DNA from: Hymenobacter sp. DG25A
GTDB lineage: Bacteria; Bacteroidota; Bacteroidia; Cytophagales; Hymenobacteraceae
NCBI RefSeq assembly: GCF_001280305.1
Contig: NZ_CP012623.1
Coordinates: forward strand, 1,798,001-1,862,000
DNA: 64,000 nucleotides
Direction: 5' to 3'
This document shows, piece by piece, positions 1-8,613 of this stretch (position 1 is the first letter of the stretch; every line of letters begins with the position of its first letter). A model generated the notes under the pieces. That model ran no database searches. It was not told where the DNA came from and saw only the letters and a list, made by a program, of their open reading frames with translations. Position numbers and translations under genes: made by a program.

Positions 1-352
1 CGCGCAAATCCAGCCAGGCGCCATCTACGGTTACGGTGGCGGCTAGCCGGTCGTCGGCTTTGTAAATGCTGTGCACAATGCGCCAGCGGGTGCCATCTTC
101 GTTGATGCCTGCCAGCTCGGCCGTAACGCGAATTACCTCGCTCAAACCCACTTCCTTGAAGAAGCGGGTGTCTTCCCGAAACAGAATGGGGCCAATGGCC
201 AGCTTGGCAAATTGCGCCATGGTAAAGCCATGTTCGGCCAGGTACTCCAGGCGCACCTGCGCGGCATAATCGGTGTAGGCCGAGTGGCGCATGTGGATGT
301 TGGGGTCGAGGTCGGCCCAACGGACGGTGTAGGTTTTCGCGAAGTCTGTCAT
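1..352 (-). CDS. Acyl-CoA thioesterase, hotdog fold (partial)
   Basis: The frame starts at an ATG at 352 (reverse strand) and runs off the left edge after about 117 residues. The protein begins MTDFAKTYTVRWADLDPNIH and continues with MRHSAYTDYAAQVRLEYL, the pattern of YbgC/4-hydroxybenzoyl-CoA-type thioesterases, where the Asp of the D-x-N/D-x-H segment is catalytic. The family hydrolyses acyl-CoA thioesters in the cytoplasm; the substrate cannot be told. It lies 19 bases downstream of the methyltransferase on the same strand, so the two are probably co-transcribed. The C-terminus is missing only because the window ends. Confidence 0.85.
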   Translation of the reverse strand, partial: MTDFAKTYTVRWADLDPNIHMRHSAYTDYAAQVRLEYLAEHGFTMAQFAKLAIGPILFREDTRFFKEVGLSEVIRVTAELAGINEDGTRWRIVHSIYKADDRLAATVTVDGAWLDLR

Positions 353-371
353 GAACGGTAGTTTAATACGG

Positions 372-1094
372 CTAGCGCACGGTTAGACGCACTAAGTACT
401 GTTCTTGTTCGTCCTCGGCCACAAATTCCACCTCGTAACCGGCGGCCTCCGCGTAGTCCTGCACAATGCCGGCGCCGGCAAAAAGCCAGTGAAAAGGTGC
501 GCCGGTTTCGCCTTTATACGTCATGCGGTATTCTACCTCCCCGTGGTAGGGGCCGTTCAGGTTGAATACCAGGGCACCGTCTTCGTCCTCAAACAGATAA
601 GCTATATCGGAGGAAGTAGCCAGAATCTGGCCGCCCGGTAGTAGCAGGGTGCGCGCATACGCCAGAAACTGCTCCAGCCCATCCAGAGTGCCTACTAGGC
701 CCAGGCCGTTCATAAGCATCAGAATGGTATCGTAGTGCGCGGCCGGCACCGAGAACAGATCGTGGCAGGCTACTTCGCGCACGCCCCGCTCCTCCATTAC
801 CTGCACCGCCCCGGGCGATACGTCCACGGCTTTTACCTGAAAGCCGCGGCTTTGCAGCTCCAGGGCGTGGCAGCCGGCCCCGGCGCCCAGATCCAGAATA
901 CGGCCACGGCACTCCTCCAGGGCGGTGCGCTCCAGTTCCGGCATCTCCCAGAGGCTGCGAAAGAAGTACTGGGCCGGCAGCTCTTCGTCATCGGCTACGT
1001 TGGAATGCACCACCAGCGCCGCCTTCGGATCGGTGTTGTGGAGGTAAGCAAGCAGGGCGTGGCCCAGGGGGTCGGGAGAAGCAGTAGCAGACAT
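372..1094 (-). CDS. Class I SAM-dependent methyltransferase
   Basis: 240 residues. SAM-binding motif I is visible as ILDLGAGAGCHALEL at about residues 66-80, followed by an acidic strand end (VKAVDVSPGAV) and the motif-IV-like segment YDTILMLMNGLGLVG. The fold is that of a class I Rossmann methyltransferase of the Methyltransf_25/11 type. The substrate is unknown. It is followed closely by the thioesterase gene on the same strand. The start at 1094 is the only ATG that keeps the N-terminal helix; the region upstream is short and divergent from the next gene. Confidence 0.85.
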   Translation of the reverse strand: MSATASPDPLGHALLAYLHNTDPKAALVVHSNVADDEELPAQYFFRSLWEMPELERTALEECRGRILDLGAGAGCHALELQSRGFQVKAVDVSPGAVQVMEERGVREVACHDLFSVPAAHYDTILMLMNGLGLVGTLDGLEQFLAYARTLLLPGGQILATSSDIAYLFEDEDGALVFNLNGPYHGEVEYRMTYKGETGAPFHWLFAGAGIVQDYAEAAGYEVEFVAEDEQEQYLVRLTVR

Positions 1095-1192
1095 GGGGCG
1101 AAGATAGAAAGGTTGACGACCAAAGTGGGCACCGTATCCTTTCGCGCCGGCTCTTCGTTGACATCAGCATTCCTCCCTTTTGCCTTTTCGCC

Positions 1193-1576
1193 ATGTCCGT
1201 TAATCTAGATTACCTCGACCCTGCCCTCCTTCCGCTGGAAGAGAAAGTAGAAGCTTACCTCAGCGCCAAAGAAGACTTGCAGAAAGCCATTGTAGCCGCC
1301 CACACCCGGGAAGGCCAACCCGTACCGGAGGAGTTTGAACAGCGCTCTGCCGCCGGCTCCTTCGATCAGCAGGCAGATGAAGTGGAAAATGCGGTTGAAA
1401 ATCTGCAGGCTGACCTGGCCATCCTGCGCCGGGAAATTATTGGAATGCTGCCCGTGCGCGATGAATGGGTGAAAGTAAACCTGGGCTACGGCCCCAGCCG
1501 TGTGGGGGCCTTCCGCAACGAGAAAAAACCGCTGCCCGAGGGCGAGGACGAGTACATTCTGCGGGTGGTGCAATAG
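1193..1576 (+). CDS. Hypothetical protein, acidic, helical
   Basis: 127 residues, no recognised domain. The protein is acidic and has a long predicted helical segment around residues 55-85 (QQADEVENAVENLQADLAILRREI), which may be a coiled coil, then a short C-terminal region containing GYGPSRVGAFRNEKKPLPEGEDEY. There is no signal peptide and no membrane segment. It stands alone, divergent from the methyltransferase, and ends before a clear hairpin terminator, which together with consistent codon use supports it as a real single-gene unit. Function unknown. Confidence 0.7.
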   Translation: MSVNLDYLDPALLPLEEKVEAYLSAKEDLQKAIVAAHTREGQPVPEEFEQRSAAGSFDQQADEVENAVENLQADLAILRREIIGMLPVRDEWVKVNLGYGPSRVGAFRNEKKPLPEGEDEYILRVVQ

Positions 1577-1600
1577 GGCTACCCTATCAGGCACAAAAAA

Positions 1601-1625
1601 GGACGATACATAGTATCGTCCCTTT
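1601..1625 (+). terminator. Rho-independent terminator
   Basis: GGACGATAC at 1601-1609 pairs perfectly with GTATCGTCC at 1613-1621 around a 3-base loop, followed by CTTTC. It lies 25 bases after the stop of the hypothetical gene. The rest of 1626-1874 is AT-rich and shows no gene; it probably carries the promoter of the deaminase. Confidence 0.75.
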
Positions 1626-1874
1626 CACACAACCAAAACACCTAAAAAACTATTCTTTCGAGGAAGAAAAAGCAATTAAGGTGCCATAGTTGATGAGGTT
1701 TAAAAAAACTGTAAAATATTTATTGTTTACAGCAGCCCGATGTGCTGAGTACGAATCCTCACTTAACTGGAAAAAGCTTTCTGAAGCGTTTTAGCTGGTA
1801 TTTACAAGCTCTACCGTTTGCCAACAGTTTCTCCTTAAACTCGGCGTGGCTACCTTGCACCCTTAATTAGAACC

Positions 1875-2354
1875 ATGATGCAAGAGCCCAATCCTGAGTT
1901 TATGCGGGAGGCCATTCGCCTCTCAATAGAGAAGATGCAAGCCGGTTTTGGCGGCCCGTTTGGAGCCGTTATTGTGAAAGACGGCCAGATTATCGCCCGG
2001 GGCTTCAACCAGGTTACCAGTACCAACGACCCCACCTGCCACGCCGAGGTAGACGCCATTCGGAAAGCCTGCACCACGCTGGGCACCTTCCAGCTCGACG
2101 ACTGCGACCTGTACACTTCCTGCGAGCCGTGCCCCATGTGCCTGGGCGCCATTTACTGGGCCCGTCCGCGCCGCGTGTTCTACGGCAACACCAAGCAGGA
2201 TGCGGCCGCCATTGGCTTCGATGACCAGTTCATCTACGACGAACTCGAAAAGCCCCTCCCCGACCGCCAGATTCCCATGCAGCAATTGCTGCGCGAGGAA
2301 GCGCTGGCCGGCTTTCAGGCCTGGCAGCAACACGAGAGTAAGACGGAATACTAA
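1875..2354 (+). CDS. Nucleoside deaminase (guanine deaminase-like)
   Basis: 159 residues with the cytidine/deoxycytidylate deaminase zinc site: HAE (PTCHAEVDAI) around residues 56-58 and the PCxxC motif (TSCEPCPMCLGA) around residues 87-95. The glycine-rich FGGPFGAVIVKDG at the N-terminus and the C-terminal segment IGFDDQFIYDEL resemble GuaD-type guanine deaminases (guanine to xanthine) more than TadA, but tRNA adenosine deaminase cannot be excluded from the sequence alone. Two adjacent ATGs (1875 and 1878) are possible starts. The stop codon lies inside the left arm of a long inverted repeat. Confidence 0.88.
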   Translation: MMQEPNPEFMREAIRLSIEKMQAGFGGPFGAVIVKDGQIIARGFNQVTSTNDPTCHAEVDAIRKACTTLGTFQLDDCDLYTSCEPCPMCLGAIYWARPRRVFYGNTKQDAAAIGFDDQFIYDELEKPLPDRQIPMQQLLREEALAGFQAWQQHESKTEY

Positions 2355-2536
2355 ATCACCGATTCGTCAGATTTTTTCGGATGCTCCGGATTTTGTGGAT
2401 CACAGATTCTACGGATTGAATTGATCCCAAGCCAGTCCAACGAAAAAGCCTCGCAGTTTGCGAGGCTTTTTCGTTGGAAATTTATCGTTTACAAAATCCG
2501 GAGCATCCGAAAAAATCCGACGAATCCGTGATTTAG
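2351..2536. repeat. Long inverted repeat with both gene stops in its arms
   Basis: The arms 2351-2396 and 2491-2536 are 46 bases each and are reverse complements with only two mismatches. The left arm contains the TAA of the deaminase gene and the right arm contains the TAA of ffh (reverse strand). A separate 18-bp perfect hairpin sits in the middle. The whole convergent intergenic region is thus one nested palindrome. Confidence 0.9.
2437..2477. terminator. Bidirectional terminator between deaminase and ffh
   Basis: An 18-bp perfect stem with a 5-base loop (AGTTT); the stem includes GAAAAAGCC / GGCTTTTTC, so a T-run is present for both directions. It lies between the two convergent genes inside the larger inverted repeat. 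Confidence 0.85.
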
Positions 2537-3885
2537 CGCATTCCGCCGCCGCGCATGCCCATCATGCGGGCCATTTGCAGCATGCCGCCTTTGCTCTGGC
2601 TCATTTTGTTCATGGTGCGCATCACTTTGCGCATATCCTCAAACTGCTTCATCAGGTTGTTTACCTGCTGAATATCGGTGCCGGAGCCTTTAGCCAGGCG
2701 ACGACGGCGCGAGCCATTCAGCAACTCGGGCTGGGCGCGCTCTGCTGGGGTCATGCTCTTGATAATGGCCTCAATTGGCTTGAAAGCATCATCATCGATA
2801 TCCACTTCCTTGATGGCCTTGCTCATGCCGGGAATCATGCCCACCAGGTCCTTCAGGTTGCCCATTTTCTTGATCTGCTCCAGCTGGGAGAGGAAGTCAT
2901 CGAAGTTGAACTGGTTTTTGCGGATTTTCTGGTTGATGCGCTTGGCTTCCTCCTCGTCGAACTGCTGTTGGGCGCGCTCTACCAGCGAAATAACGTCGCC
3001 CATGCCCAGAATACGCTGGGCCATCCGGTCAGGGTAGAACATGTCCAGCGCCTCCATCTTTTCACCTGTGGAGATGAATTTGATGGGTTTCTCTACCACG
3101 GCGCGAATGGACAGGGCCGCACCACCACGGGAGTCACCGTCGAGCTTGGTGAGCACCACGCCGTCGAAGTTGAGCCGGTCGTTGAAGGTCTTGGCCGTGT
3201 TTACAGCGTCCTGACCCGTCATGGAATCGACCACAAACAGCGTTTCCGAGGGGTTGATGGCACGCTTTACGGCCTCAATCTCGCGCATCATCTGTTCGTC
3301 CACGGCTAGGCGACCGGCGGTGTCAATGATGACTACTTTCTTGTTGTTCTTCTTGGCAAACTCAATGGCGTTCTGCGCAATCTGAACGGGGTTTTTGTTC
3401 TCCACTTCGGAGTACACCTCCACGCCAATCTGCTCGCCCAGCACTTTCAGCTGGTCAATTGCGGCGGGGCGGTATACGTCGCAGGCCACCAGCAGCACCG
3501 TGCGGTTCTGCTTTTTGATGAAGCTGGCCAGCTTACCGGCGAAGGTAGTCTTACCCGAGCCCTGCAGACCCGACAACAGCACCACGGCCGGGTCGCCTTT
3601 GATAACGATATCCTGCTTTTCGCCGCCCATGAGTTGGGTCAGCTCATCGTACACGATTTTGGTGAGCAGCTGACCCGGCGACACGCTGATGAGCACGTCG
3701 CGGCCCATGGCCTCTTCCTTAATCTTGTCGGTGACGTCTTTGGCCACCTTGTAGTTCACGTCGGCATCCACCAGCGCCCGGCGGATTTCCTTCACCGTGG
3801 CGGCTACGTTGATTTCGGTGATGCTGCCCTGGCCTTTCAGCGTTTTGAAGGCCTTATCTAACTTGGTACTGAGGTTATCGAACAT
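2533..3885 (-). CDS. ffh: Signal recognition particle protein Ffh
   Basis: 450 residues, the usual length for Ffh. The N domain is followed by the SRP GTPase domain with P-loop GLQGSGKTTFAGK (about residues 106-118), DTAGR (about 188-192) and TKLDGDSRGG (about 246-255). The C-terminal M domain is methionine-rich (MRKVMRTMNKM...MLQMARMMGMRGGGMR), as needed to bind signal peptides and SRP RNA. It targets nascent membrane and secreted proteins to FtsY at the inner membrane. Its RNA partner is also in this window (40044-40131). Confidence 0.98.
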   Translation of the reverse strand: MFDNLSTKLDKAFKTLKGQGSITEINVAATVKEIRRALVDADVNYKVAKDVTDKIKEEAMGRDVLISVSPGQLLTKIVYDELTQLMGGEKQDIVIKGDPAVVLLSGLQGSGKTTFAGKLASFIKKQNRTVLLVACDVYRPAAIDQLKVLGEQIGVEVYSEVENKNPVQIAQNAIEFAKKNNKKVVIIDTAGRLAVDEQMMREIEAVKRAINPSETLFVVDSMTGQDAVNTAKTFNDRLNFDGVVLTKLDGDSRGGAALSIRAVVEKPIKFISTGEKMEALDMFYPDRMAQRILGMGDVISLVERAQQQFDEEEAKRINQKIRKNQFNFDDFLSQLEQIKKMGNLKDLVGMIPGMSKAIKEVDIDDDAFKPIEAIIKSMTPAERAQPELLNGSRRRRLAKGSGTDIQQVNNLMKQFEDMRKVMRTMNKMSQSKGGMLQMARMMGMRGGGMR

Positions 3886-3957
3886 TGAATCGCGGATTTG
3901 CGCTGATTTCTACCGCTGCTGCTTTCAAAGAAAAGCTCCGCATCGGCCAATTTTTCC

Positions 3958-3965
3958 CAAAAATA
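3958..3965 (-). promoter_or_regulatory. Bacteroidota -7 box upstream of ffh
   Basis: The reverse strand reads TATTTTTG here, matching TAnnTTTG, 72 bases upstream of the ffh ATG. No clear -33 TTTG at the expected distance was found, so the call rests on the -7 box alone. Confidence 0.45.
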
Positions 3966-4024
3966 ACCAGAAAACCCCGAAAGCCGACTACTGCTTACCT
4001 TCGCGGCTTCACCTTTGCTTTCCA

Positions 4025-5347
4025 TTGCCCGTGTCTACGCTGCGCCTGCTTGTGATTACCTATTACTGGCCGCCCTCCGGCGGGGCCGGCGTGCAGCGCA
4101 GCCTGAAGTTTGTGAAGCACCTGCCCAGCTTCGACGTAGAGCCTACGGTGATAACCGTAGACCCCGAAAAAGGTGCCTATCCGGTGCTGGATTTGTCATT
4201 GGCAGCCGATATTCCGCCCTCCGTCCGCGTGCTGCGCACCGATACCTCGGAGCCGTTTGGCAGCTACAAAAAGCTTACGGGCCGCCAGCAGATTCCGTAT
4301 GGCGGCTTCGCCAACGAAAGCAAAACCAGCCTGACGCAGCGGTTTTTCAAGTTTGTGCGGGGCAACGTGTTCATTCCGGACCCGCGCCGGGGCTGGAACC
4401 GCCATGTATTGCGCGCCGTGGCAGAGCTGTATGCTAAGGGCGAGCGGTTTGATGCCGTGCTGACCAGCAGCCCACCCCACTCCACCCAGCTGATCGGCCT
4501 GGAGCTTAAAAAGCGCTACAATCTGCGCTGGCTAGCCGATTTACGCGACCCGTGGACCGATATCTACTACCACCATGAGCTGAACCAAACGCCCCTGGCC
4601 CGCTGGCTGGATGCCCGTTACGAGCGCCAGGTGCTGGAGCAGGCCGATGCCGTGCTAGTCACCAGTCCCGACACCAAGCGCCTGTTTCTGGGCAAGTCGC
4701 CCAGCCTCTCCAGCGAGAAATTTCATGTGTTGCCCAACGGCTACGATGAAAGTGACTTCCGGGAGCCCTCCACCCCACCCGCCGATGCCTTGCTCATCAC
4801 GCACACCGGCACCATCACCGAGACTTACCACATTGAGCTGTTTCTGAGCGCGATGGATGAGTGCGCCCGCCAGAACCCGGATGTGCCGCTGCGCCTGCGC
4901 TTCGTGGGGAAAGTATCGGATGGAGTGCGCCGGCAGCTGGAAGAAAATGACCTCACCGAGCGTACCGAGCTGATTTCTTTTGTGCCCCACGATGAGTCAG
5001 TGAGCTATTTACTGCGCAGTACGGTGCTGTTGATGGCCATTCCCGATGTGCCGCATAATCTGGGTATTCTGCCGGGTAAAGTATTTGAATACCTGGCTGC
5101 CAACAAGCCCATTATCTGTATCGGCCCCTGTGATTCTGATGCGGCCAACCTGCTGGATGAATGCGGGGCCGGCCGCGTGCTGCCCTATGATGCCTACGGT
5201 GCTATGCTGGAGCACCTGAACAACCTCTGCGAGCTATGGCGCGCCAACTCCAGCCTCGATCTGCCCAGGCTTACGCACACCCGCTACTCCCGCCGTGCCC
5301 TCACCAAGCAGCTGGCTAAACTGATTAAAGCCCCAGTGTCATCATGA
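4025..5347 (+). CDS. Glycosyltransferase, GT-B fold (family 4-like)
   Basis: About 440 residues. N-terminal Rossmann-like start LLVITYYWPPSGGAGVQRS with the glycine-rich donor/acceptor loop, then a C-terminal half with FHVLPNGYDESDF, THTGTITETYHIELFL and a terminal GKVFEYLAANKPII, the E-x7-E-like nucleotide-sugar region of GT4-type enzymes. The open frame extends upstream into the ffh region, but homology begins only at the TTG (4025) or GTG (4031); no ATG is near, so the start is uncertain. Probably transfers a sugar to a cell-surface glycan; it neighbours the pseudaminic acid locus but is separated from it by a convergent gene. Confidence 0.85.
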   Translation: MPVSTLRLLVITYYWPPSGGAGVQRSLKFVKHLPSFDVEPTVITVDPEKGAYPVLDLSLAADIPPSVRVLRTDTSEPFGSYKKLTGRQQIPYGGFANESKTSLTQRFFKFVRGNVFIPDPRRGWNRHVLRAVAELYAKGERFDAVLTSSPPHSTQLIGLELKKRYNLRWLADLRDPWTDIYYHHELNQTPLARWLDARYERQVLEQADAVLVTSPDTKRLFLGKSPSLSSEKFHVLPNGYDESDFREPSTPPADALLITHTGTITETYHIELFLSAMDECARQNPDVPLRLRFVGKVSDGVRRQLEENDLTERTELISFVPHDESVSYLLRSTVLLMAIPDVPHNLGILPGKVFEYLAANKPIICIGPCDSDAANLLDECGAGRVLPYDAYGAMLEHLNNLCELWRANSSLDLPRLTHTRYSRRALTKQLAKLIKAPVSS

Positions 5348-5390
5348 GCCTTCAAAAGCCTTTCCCTTACTTCTGCCTTCTCGCACTTTT

Positions 5391-5489
5391 GTCATCCTAA
5401 GCAAAGCGAAGGACCTTCTCCCTTTGGAACGAGCCGTTGTTCCGTTAGTCGTTCTTAGGTGAGAAGGTCCTTCGCAAGCTCAGGATGAC
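5391..5489. repeat. Intergenic palindromic repeat, GTCATCCT type
   Basis: Imperfect inverted repeat whose ends read GTCATCCT and AGGATGAC. The arms contain GCGAAGGACCTTCTC on the left and GAGAAGGTCCTTCGC on the right. It fills the convergent gap between the glycosyltransferase and the HAD-IIIC gene and could act as a terminator for both. It resembles in design the GTCATG repeats found elsewhere in the window, with a different arm sequence. Confidence 0.8.
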
Positions 5490-5520
5490 AGAGTATTATG
5501 GTAGAGGGGTTCGAATTGAT

Positions 5521-7338
5521 TTAAAGCTTCTGCCACAGCCCGCGTAGCTTGGCAGGCACCAGACTCACGGCCCGGGCTTTTAAATCTACCCAATTGGAGC
5601 GTTCCAGCTGGCGGCCGTGCCATTGGCCAATGGCCTCTGCCACGCGCTGGGCCAGCGTGCGGTAGTGCTGGCGCTGGTAGTGGCGCAGGTTGTTGGTGAC
5701 ATCGGCGGGTGTGCGCACAAAATCCCGGACATCGAGCACAAAACAGTTATCAGCCTGAGCAGCAAAATCAGCCAGGGCCTTATTCATTTGAATGTGGCGC
5801 GCTTTGGCGCCTGTTTCGCCCGAGCCGGGCACTTCTATTTCGGTACCGTTGAGAAAGAAAATGGGTACGTACGCTGGCACATGGGCCCGCAGCCAACGCA
5901 GGTTGGCCGTAAAATTTTCGGGGCTGAGCTGGCCTTCGTAAGTGAATTTCTGCCGGAAGCGCTGTAAGAAGGCTTCGTCCATTCCGCGAAAACGACGTTT
6001 GGCAAACTTCGCCGCCTGGGTGGCTGGGTCAGCGGCAATCAGGTTGTTATAGCCGCCGAAGGGAATCAGATAGCCGGTTGACTTTTCGCGGTACAAATCC
6101 TGGGTGTAGTCCATCAAGGGGCTATATACCAGCACATCATAGGCTTCGTTCCAGAGCCGGGTTTGGAAAGCTTCTTCACCCAGAAAGGGTAAGGTGGCTG
6201 CCAGGCGCTTCTGCTCCGCTTCAGGCCATTCGCGGCCTCCTTCCAGCAGGGCGGTGTGCTCTACGTGAACCGGAATCTGATGCTCATTCACGTAGTTGAA
6301 CTCCTCTTCCACTGCCAGATCAAACGCCTGCAAAAATGGGGTGAGCTGGCCCAGGTCGCAGCCGCCTTTCAGCAAGACGCGCAGCTTCGTGGCTGCTACT
6401 TTTTCTGAACCGACTGGGAAGGCGGCAGAGTCGTCAGCGTCCAGGGTTATCCAGTCGGGCCGGTCTGTTTGGTTGAGCTCCGTGGCTACTTCCCCCTGCG
6501 CTTCCAGTTGGGGGAAGCCCAGCCAGGCGTAGGTAAACTGCTCTACGCCCAAATGCAGGATGCGGCAGGAAAACACCAGCTGCTCCAGCGTATGGTTGGC
6601 CAGGTTCAGACAGTACACGCCTATCAGCCCATATTCGCCGAATCGGTCCTGCACGCGCACGGTGCCCCACCGGCGGGTGGCATCCGTGAAACCCGCTTGC
6701 AACTCCTCTTTTTTGACGCGGCGCTTGGTAAAGTTGAGCTGGTTGGAGCGGTTAATAAGTTCCTCAATCCGGTCGAGGTCCGGCAGAACGGCCAGGCCTT
6801 CGCGAAAACGGATACGCACCTGCGAATCGCGCAGAAAGGCCAGGTTATCCTGATAAGTAGAGCGGGCCTGCTGCTGGCGCTCTAGCAATTTGTATTGCTC
6901 CAAGCGCGAGAGGCCAGGATCAGGCTTGCCGCTGGCGCGGAGCAGCGTGGCCAGCGTGGCCAAGTCGGCGGGGTCGGCTACCTGCAGCTCGGGGTTATAG
7001 AATTGCGCTTCGGCCCGGTTGATGGGGTTATCATCGAGAAACAGCGCGTTGGGCGCCCGCAGCTGCATCTGTTCCAGTAGCTCCTTAATAATGGGGCCTT
7101 TGGGCTGCCAACTGATTTGCGGAAACACGAACAAGTCGCGAATACCCAACTCGATGAGTTGGGCCTCGGCAGCAGCAAAGTCGTTTTTGGAGACGATAGT
7201 ATGCACGATGCCGCGGGCCGCCGTGGCCCGCACCAAATCAAGATTTTCTTCCAGCGCTTCAATAGCCCCTTCAGAGAGGGTGCCGCGCCAGAACGTATCG
7301 TCCAGATCCCAGATAACGACTTTGACGGGTTCGGGCAT
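5521..7338 (-). CDS. HAD-IIIC family phosphatase / FkbH domain protein
   Basis: 605 residues. The N-terminus carries a HAD-IIIC domain: VVIWDLDDTFWRGTL (about residues 7-21) with the DxD nucleophile motif, TIVSKND (motif II) and FLDDNPINRAEA (motif IV). The middle region RINRSNQLNFTKRR (around 190-205) and the GNAT-like segment that follows are typical of FkbH proteins, which in polyketide pathways move glyceryl units to carrier proteins. The C-terminal part (VPIFFLNGTEIEVPGSGETGAKARH...FVLDVRD) looks SGNH-hydrolase-like. It faces the pseudaminic acid operon from the opposite strand, so a role in decorating the surface glycan is an inference. Confidence 0.8.
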   Translation of the reverse strand: MPEPVKVVIWDLDDTFWRGTLSEGAIEALEENLDLVRATAARGIVHTIVSKNDFAAAEAQLIELGIRDLFVFPQISWQPKGPIIKELLEQMQLRAPNALFLDDNPINRAEAQFYNPELQVADPADLATLATLLRASGKPDPGLSRLEQYKLLERQQQARSTYQDNLAFLRDSQVRIRFREGLAVLPDLDRIEELINRSNQLNFTKRRVKKEELQAGFTDATRRWGTVRVQDRFGEYGLIGVYCLNLANHTLEQLVFSCRILHLGVEQFTYAWLGFPQLEAQGEVATELNQTDRPDWITLDADDSAAFPVGSEKVAATKLRVLLKGGCDLGQLTPFLQAFDLAVEEEFNYVNEHQIPVHVEHTALLEGGREWPEAEQKRLAATLPFLGEEAFQTRLWNEAYDVLVYSPLMDYTQDLYREKSTGYLIPFGGYNNLIAADPATQAAKFAKRRFRGMDEAFLQRFRQKFTYEGQLSPENFTANLRWLRAHVPAYVPIFFLNGTEIEVPGSGETGAKARHIQMNKALADFAAQADNCFVLDVRDFVRTPADVTNNLRHYQRQHYRTLAQRVAEAIGQWHGRQLERSNWVDLKARAVSLVPAKLRGLWQKL

Positions 7339-7510
7339 ACAAAAAGCAGATAGCAGTAGAACAAATAACCGGCGGTTATCCTACGTTGTCGAAGGTCCTT
7401 GTCTTATTAGGAATCCTCTCAAAGCGGGTCTTCCAACAGGATAATGTCCTTCGCCGACGCAGGACGATAAGTACGGAACACAAAAGTACACAAGCTCGTC
7501 CCGGAATGCC

Positions 7511-7518
7511 TACTTTTG
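7511..7518 (+). promoter_or_regulatory. Bacteroidota -7 box of the pse operon
   Basis: TACTTTTG matches TAnnTTTG and lies 45 bases before the pseB ATG. It is the only such box in the gap. No good -33 TTTG was seen. A degenerate copy of the GAAGGTCCTT-type repeat appears just upstream (about 7388-7470). Confidence 0.5.
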
Positions 7519-7563
7519 CCCTCCTTACCCGGCCGGCCCGTTTGCCGGCCTTGTTTTCCTCGC

Positions 7564-8589
7564 ATGGCCCTCGACCTCAATCATAAATCCATTCTGGTAA
7601 CCGGTGGCACCGGTTCTTTCGGCAAGCAGTTCGTTCGGACGGTACTGGAAAAGTATCCGCAGGTGAAACGCCTGGTGGTCTACTCCCGCGACGAGCTGAA
7701 GCAGTTCGAAATGTCGCAGACCTTTCCGCACAGCAAGTATCCTGCTATTCGCTATTTCATTGGTGATGTGCGCGATGCAGAGCGCATGAAGCGTGCCTGC
7801 GAGGGAATTGACATCATTGTGCACGCCGCGGCCCTCAAGCAGGTACCCGCCGCCGAGTACAACCCGATGGAGTGTATCAAGACCAACATCTTCGGCGCCG
7901 AAAACGTCATTAACGCTGCGCTGGATTGTGGTGTGCAGGAAGTAGTTGCACTTTCTACCGATAAAGCGGCGGCACCTATTAACCTGTACGGTGCCACCAA
8001 GCTCTGCTCGGATAAGCTGTTTGTAGCCGCCAACAACATGAAAGGGGCCCGCGACCTGCGGTTCTCTGTTGTGCGCTACGGCAATGTAATTGGCTCCCGC
8101 GGCTCAGTAGTGCCGTTTTTCCTGCAGCGTCGCAAGGACGGGGTTTTGCCCATTACGCACCCGGACATGACGCGCTTCAACATTTCCCTGGAAGAAGGCG
8201 TGGATCTGGTGCTGTATGCGCTGGAGCACTCCTGGGGCGGCGAGATTTTCGTACCCAAGATTCCTTCCTACAAAATCACGGATGTGGCCGAGGCCATTGG
8301 GCCGCAGTGCCGACAGGAGATTGTAGGCATCCGGCCCGGTGAGAAGCTACACGAGGAAATGATTACCGAAACCGATGCGCTGAGCACCGTGGAGCTGGAC
8401 CGCTACTACGTCATTCTCCCTGCTACTCCGCAGTGGGATATCGACAAATTCATTGCGCATTTCGGCGGCAAGCGTACCCCGCTGGGCTTCCACTACAACT
8501 CCGCCAACAACGACCACTGGCTGTCGGTGGAAGAAATCCGGGAGGAGATTCGCCTGCACGTGGACCAGGAATTCACGCATGACTGCTAA
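7564..8589 (+). CDS. pseB: UDP-GlcNAc 4,6-dehydratase (inverting) PseB
   Basis: 341 residues from the ATG at 7564; the frame is open further upstream but homology starts here. It has the Rossmann motif GGTGSFG (residues 14-20) and the PseB/FlaA1 catalytic set Asp133-Lys134 (STDKAA) and Tyr142-x3-Lys146 (YGATK). It converts UDP-GlcNAc to UDP-2-acetamido-2,6-dideoxy-arabino-4-hexulose, the first step of pseudaminic acid synthesis in the cytoplasm. First gene of an operon whose next genes perform the following steps in order. Confidence 0.95.
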   Translation: MALDLNHKSILVTGGTGSFGKQFVRTVLEKYPQVKRLVVYSRDELKQFEMSQTFPHSKYPAIRYFIGDVRDAERMKRACEGIDIIVHAAALKQVPAAEYNPMECIKTNIFGAENVINAALDCGVQEVVALSTDKAAAPINLYGATKLCSDKLFVAANNMKGARDLRFSVVRYGNVIGSRGSVVPFFLQRRKDGVLPITHPDMTRFNISLEEGVDLVLYALEHSWGGEIFVPKIPSYKITDVAEAIGPQCRQEIVGIRPGEKLHEEMITETDALSTVELDRYYVILPATPQWDIDKFIAHFGGKRTPLGFHYNSANNDHWLSVEEIREEIRLHVDQEFTHDC

Positions 8590-8613
8590 GTTTCCCGCTT
8601 AGGCTTTTCCGCT

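Noticed and set aside
2458..3309. 283-codon open frame on the + strand inside ffh
   Set aside because: Antisense to a certain gene, rich in His/Leu/Ala as expected from reverse reading of GC-rich coding sequence; no family resemblance.
7388..7470. Possible full copy of the GAAGGTCCTT palindrome upstream of pseB
   Set aside because: Only fragments (GTCGAAGGTCCTT and GTCCTTCGCCGACG) remain and the arms do not pair over a useful length, so it is mentioned only as a decayed trace.
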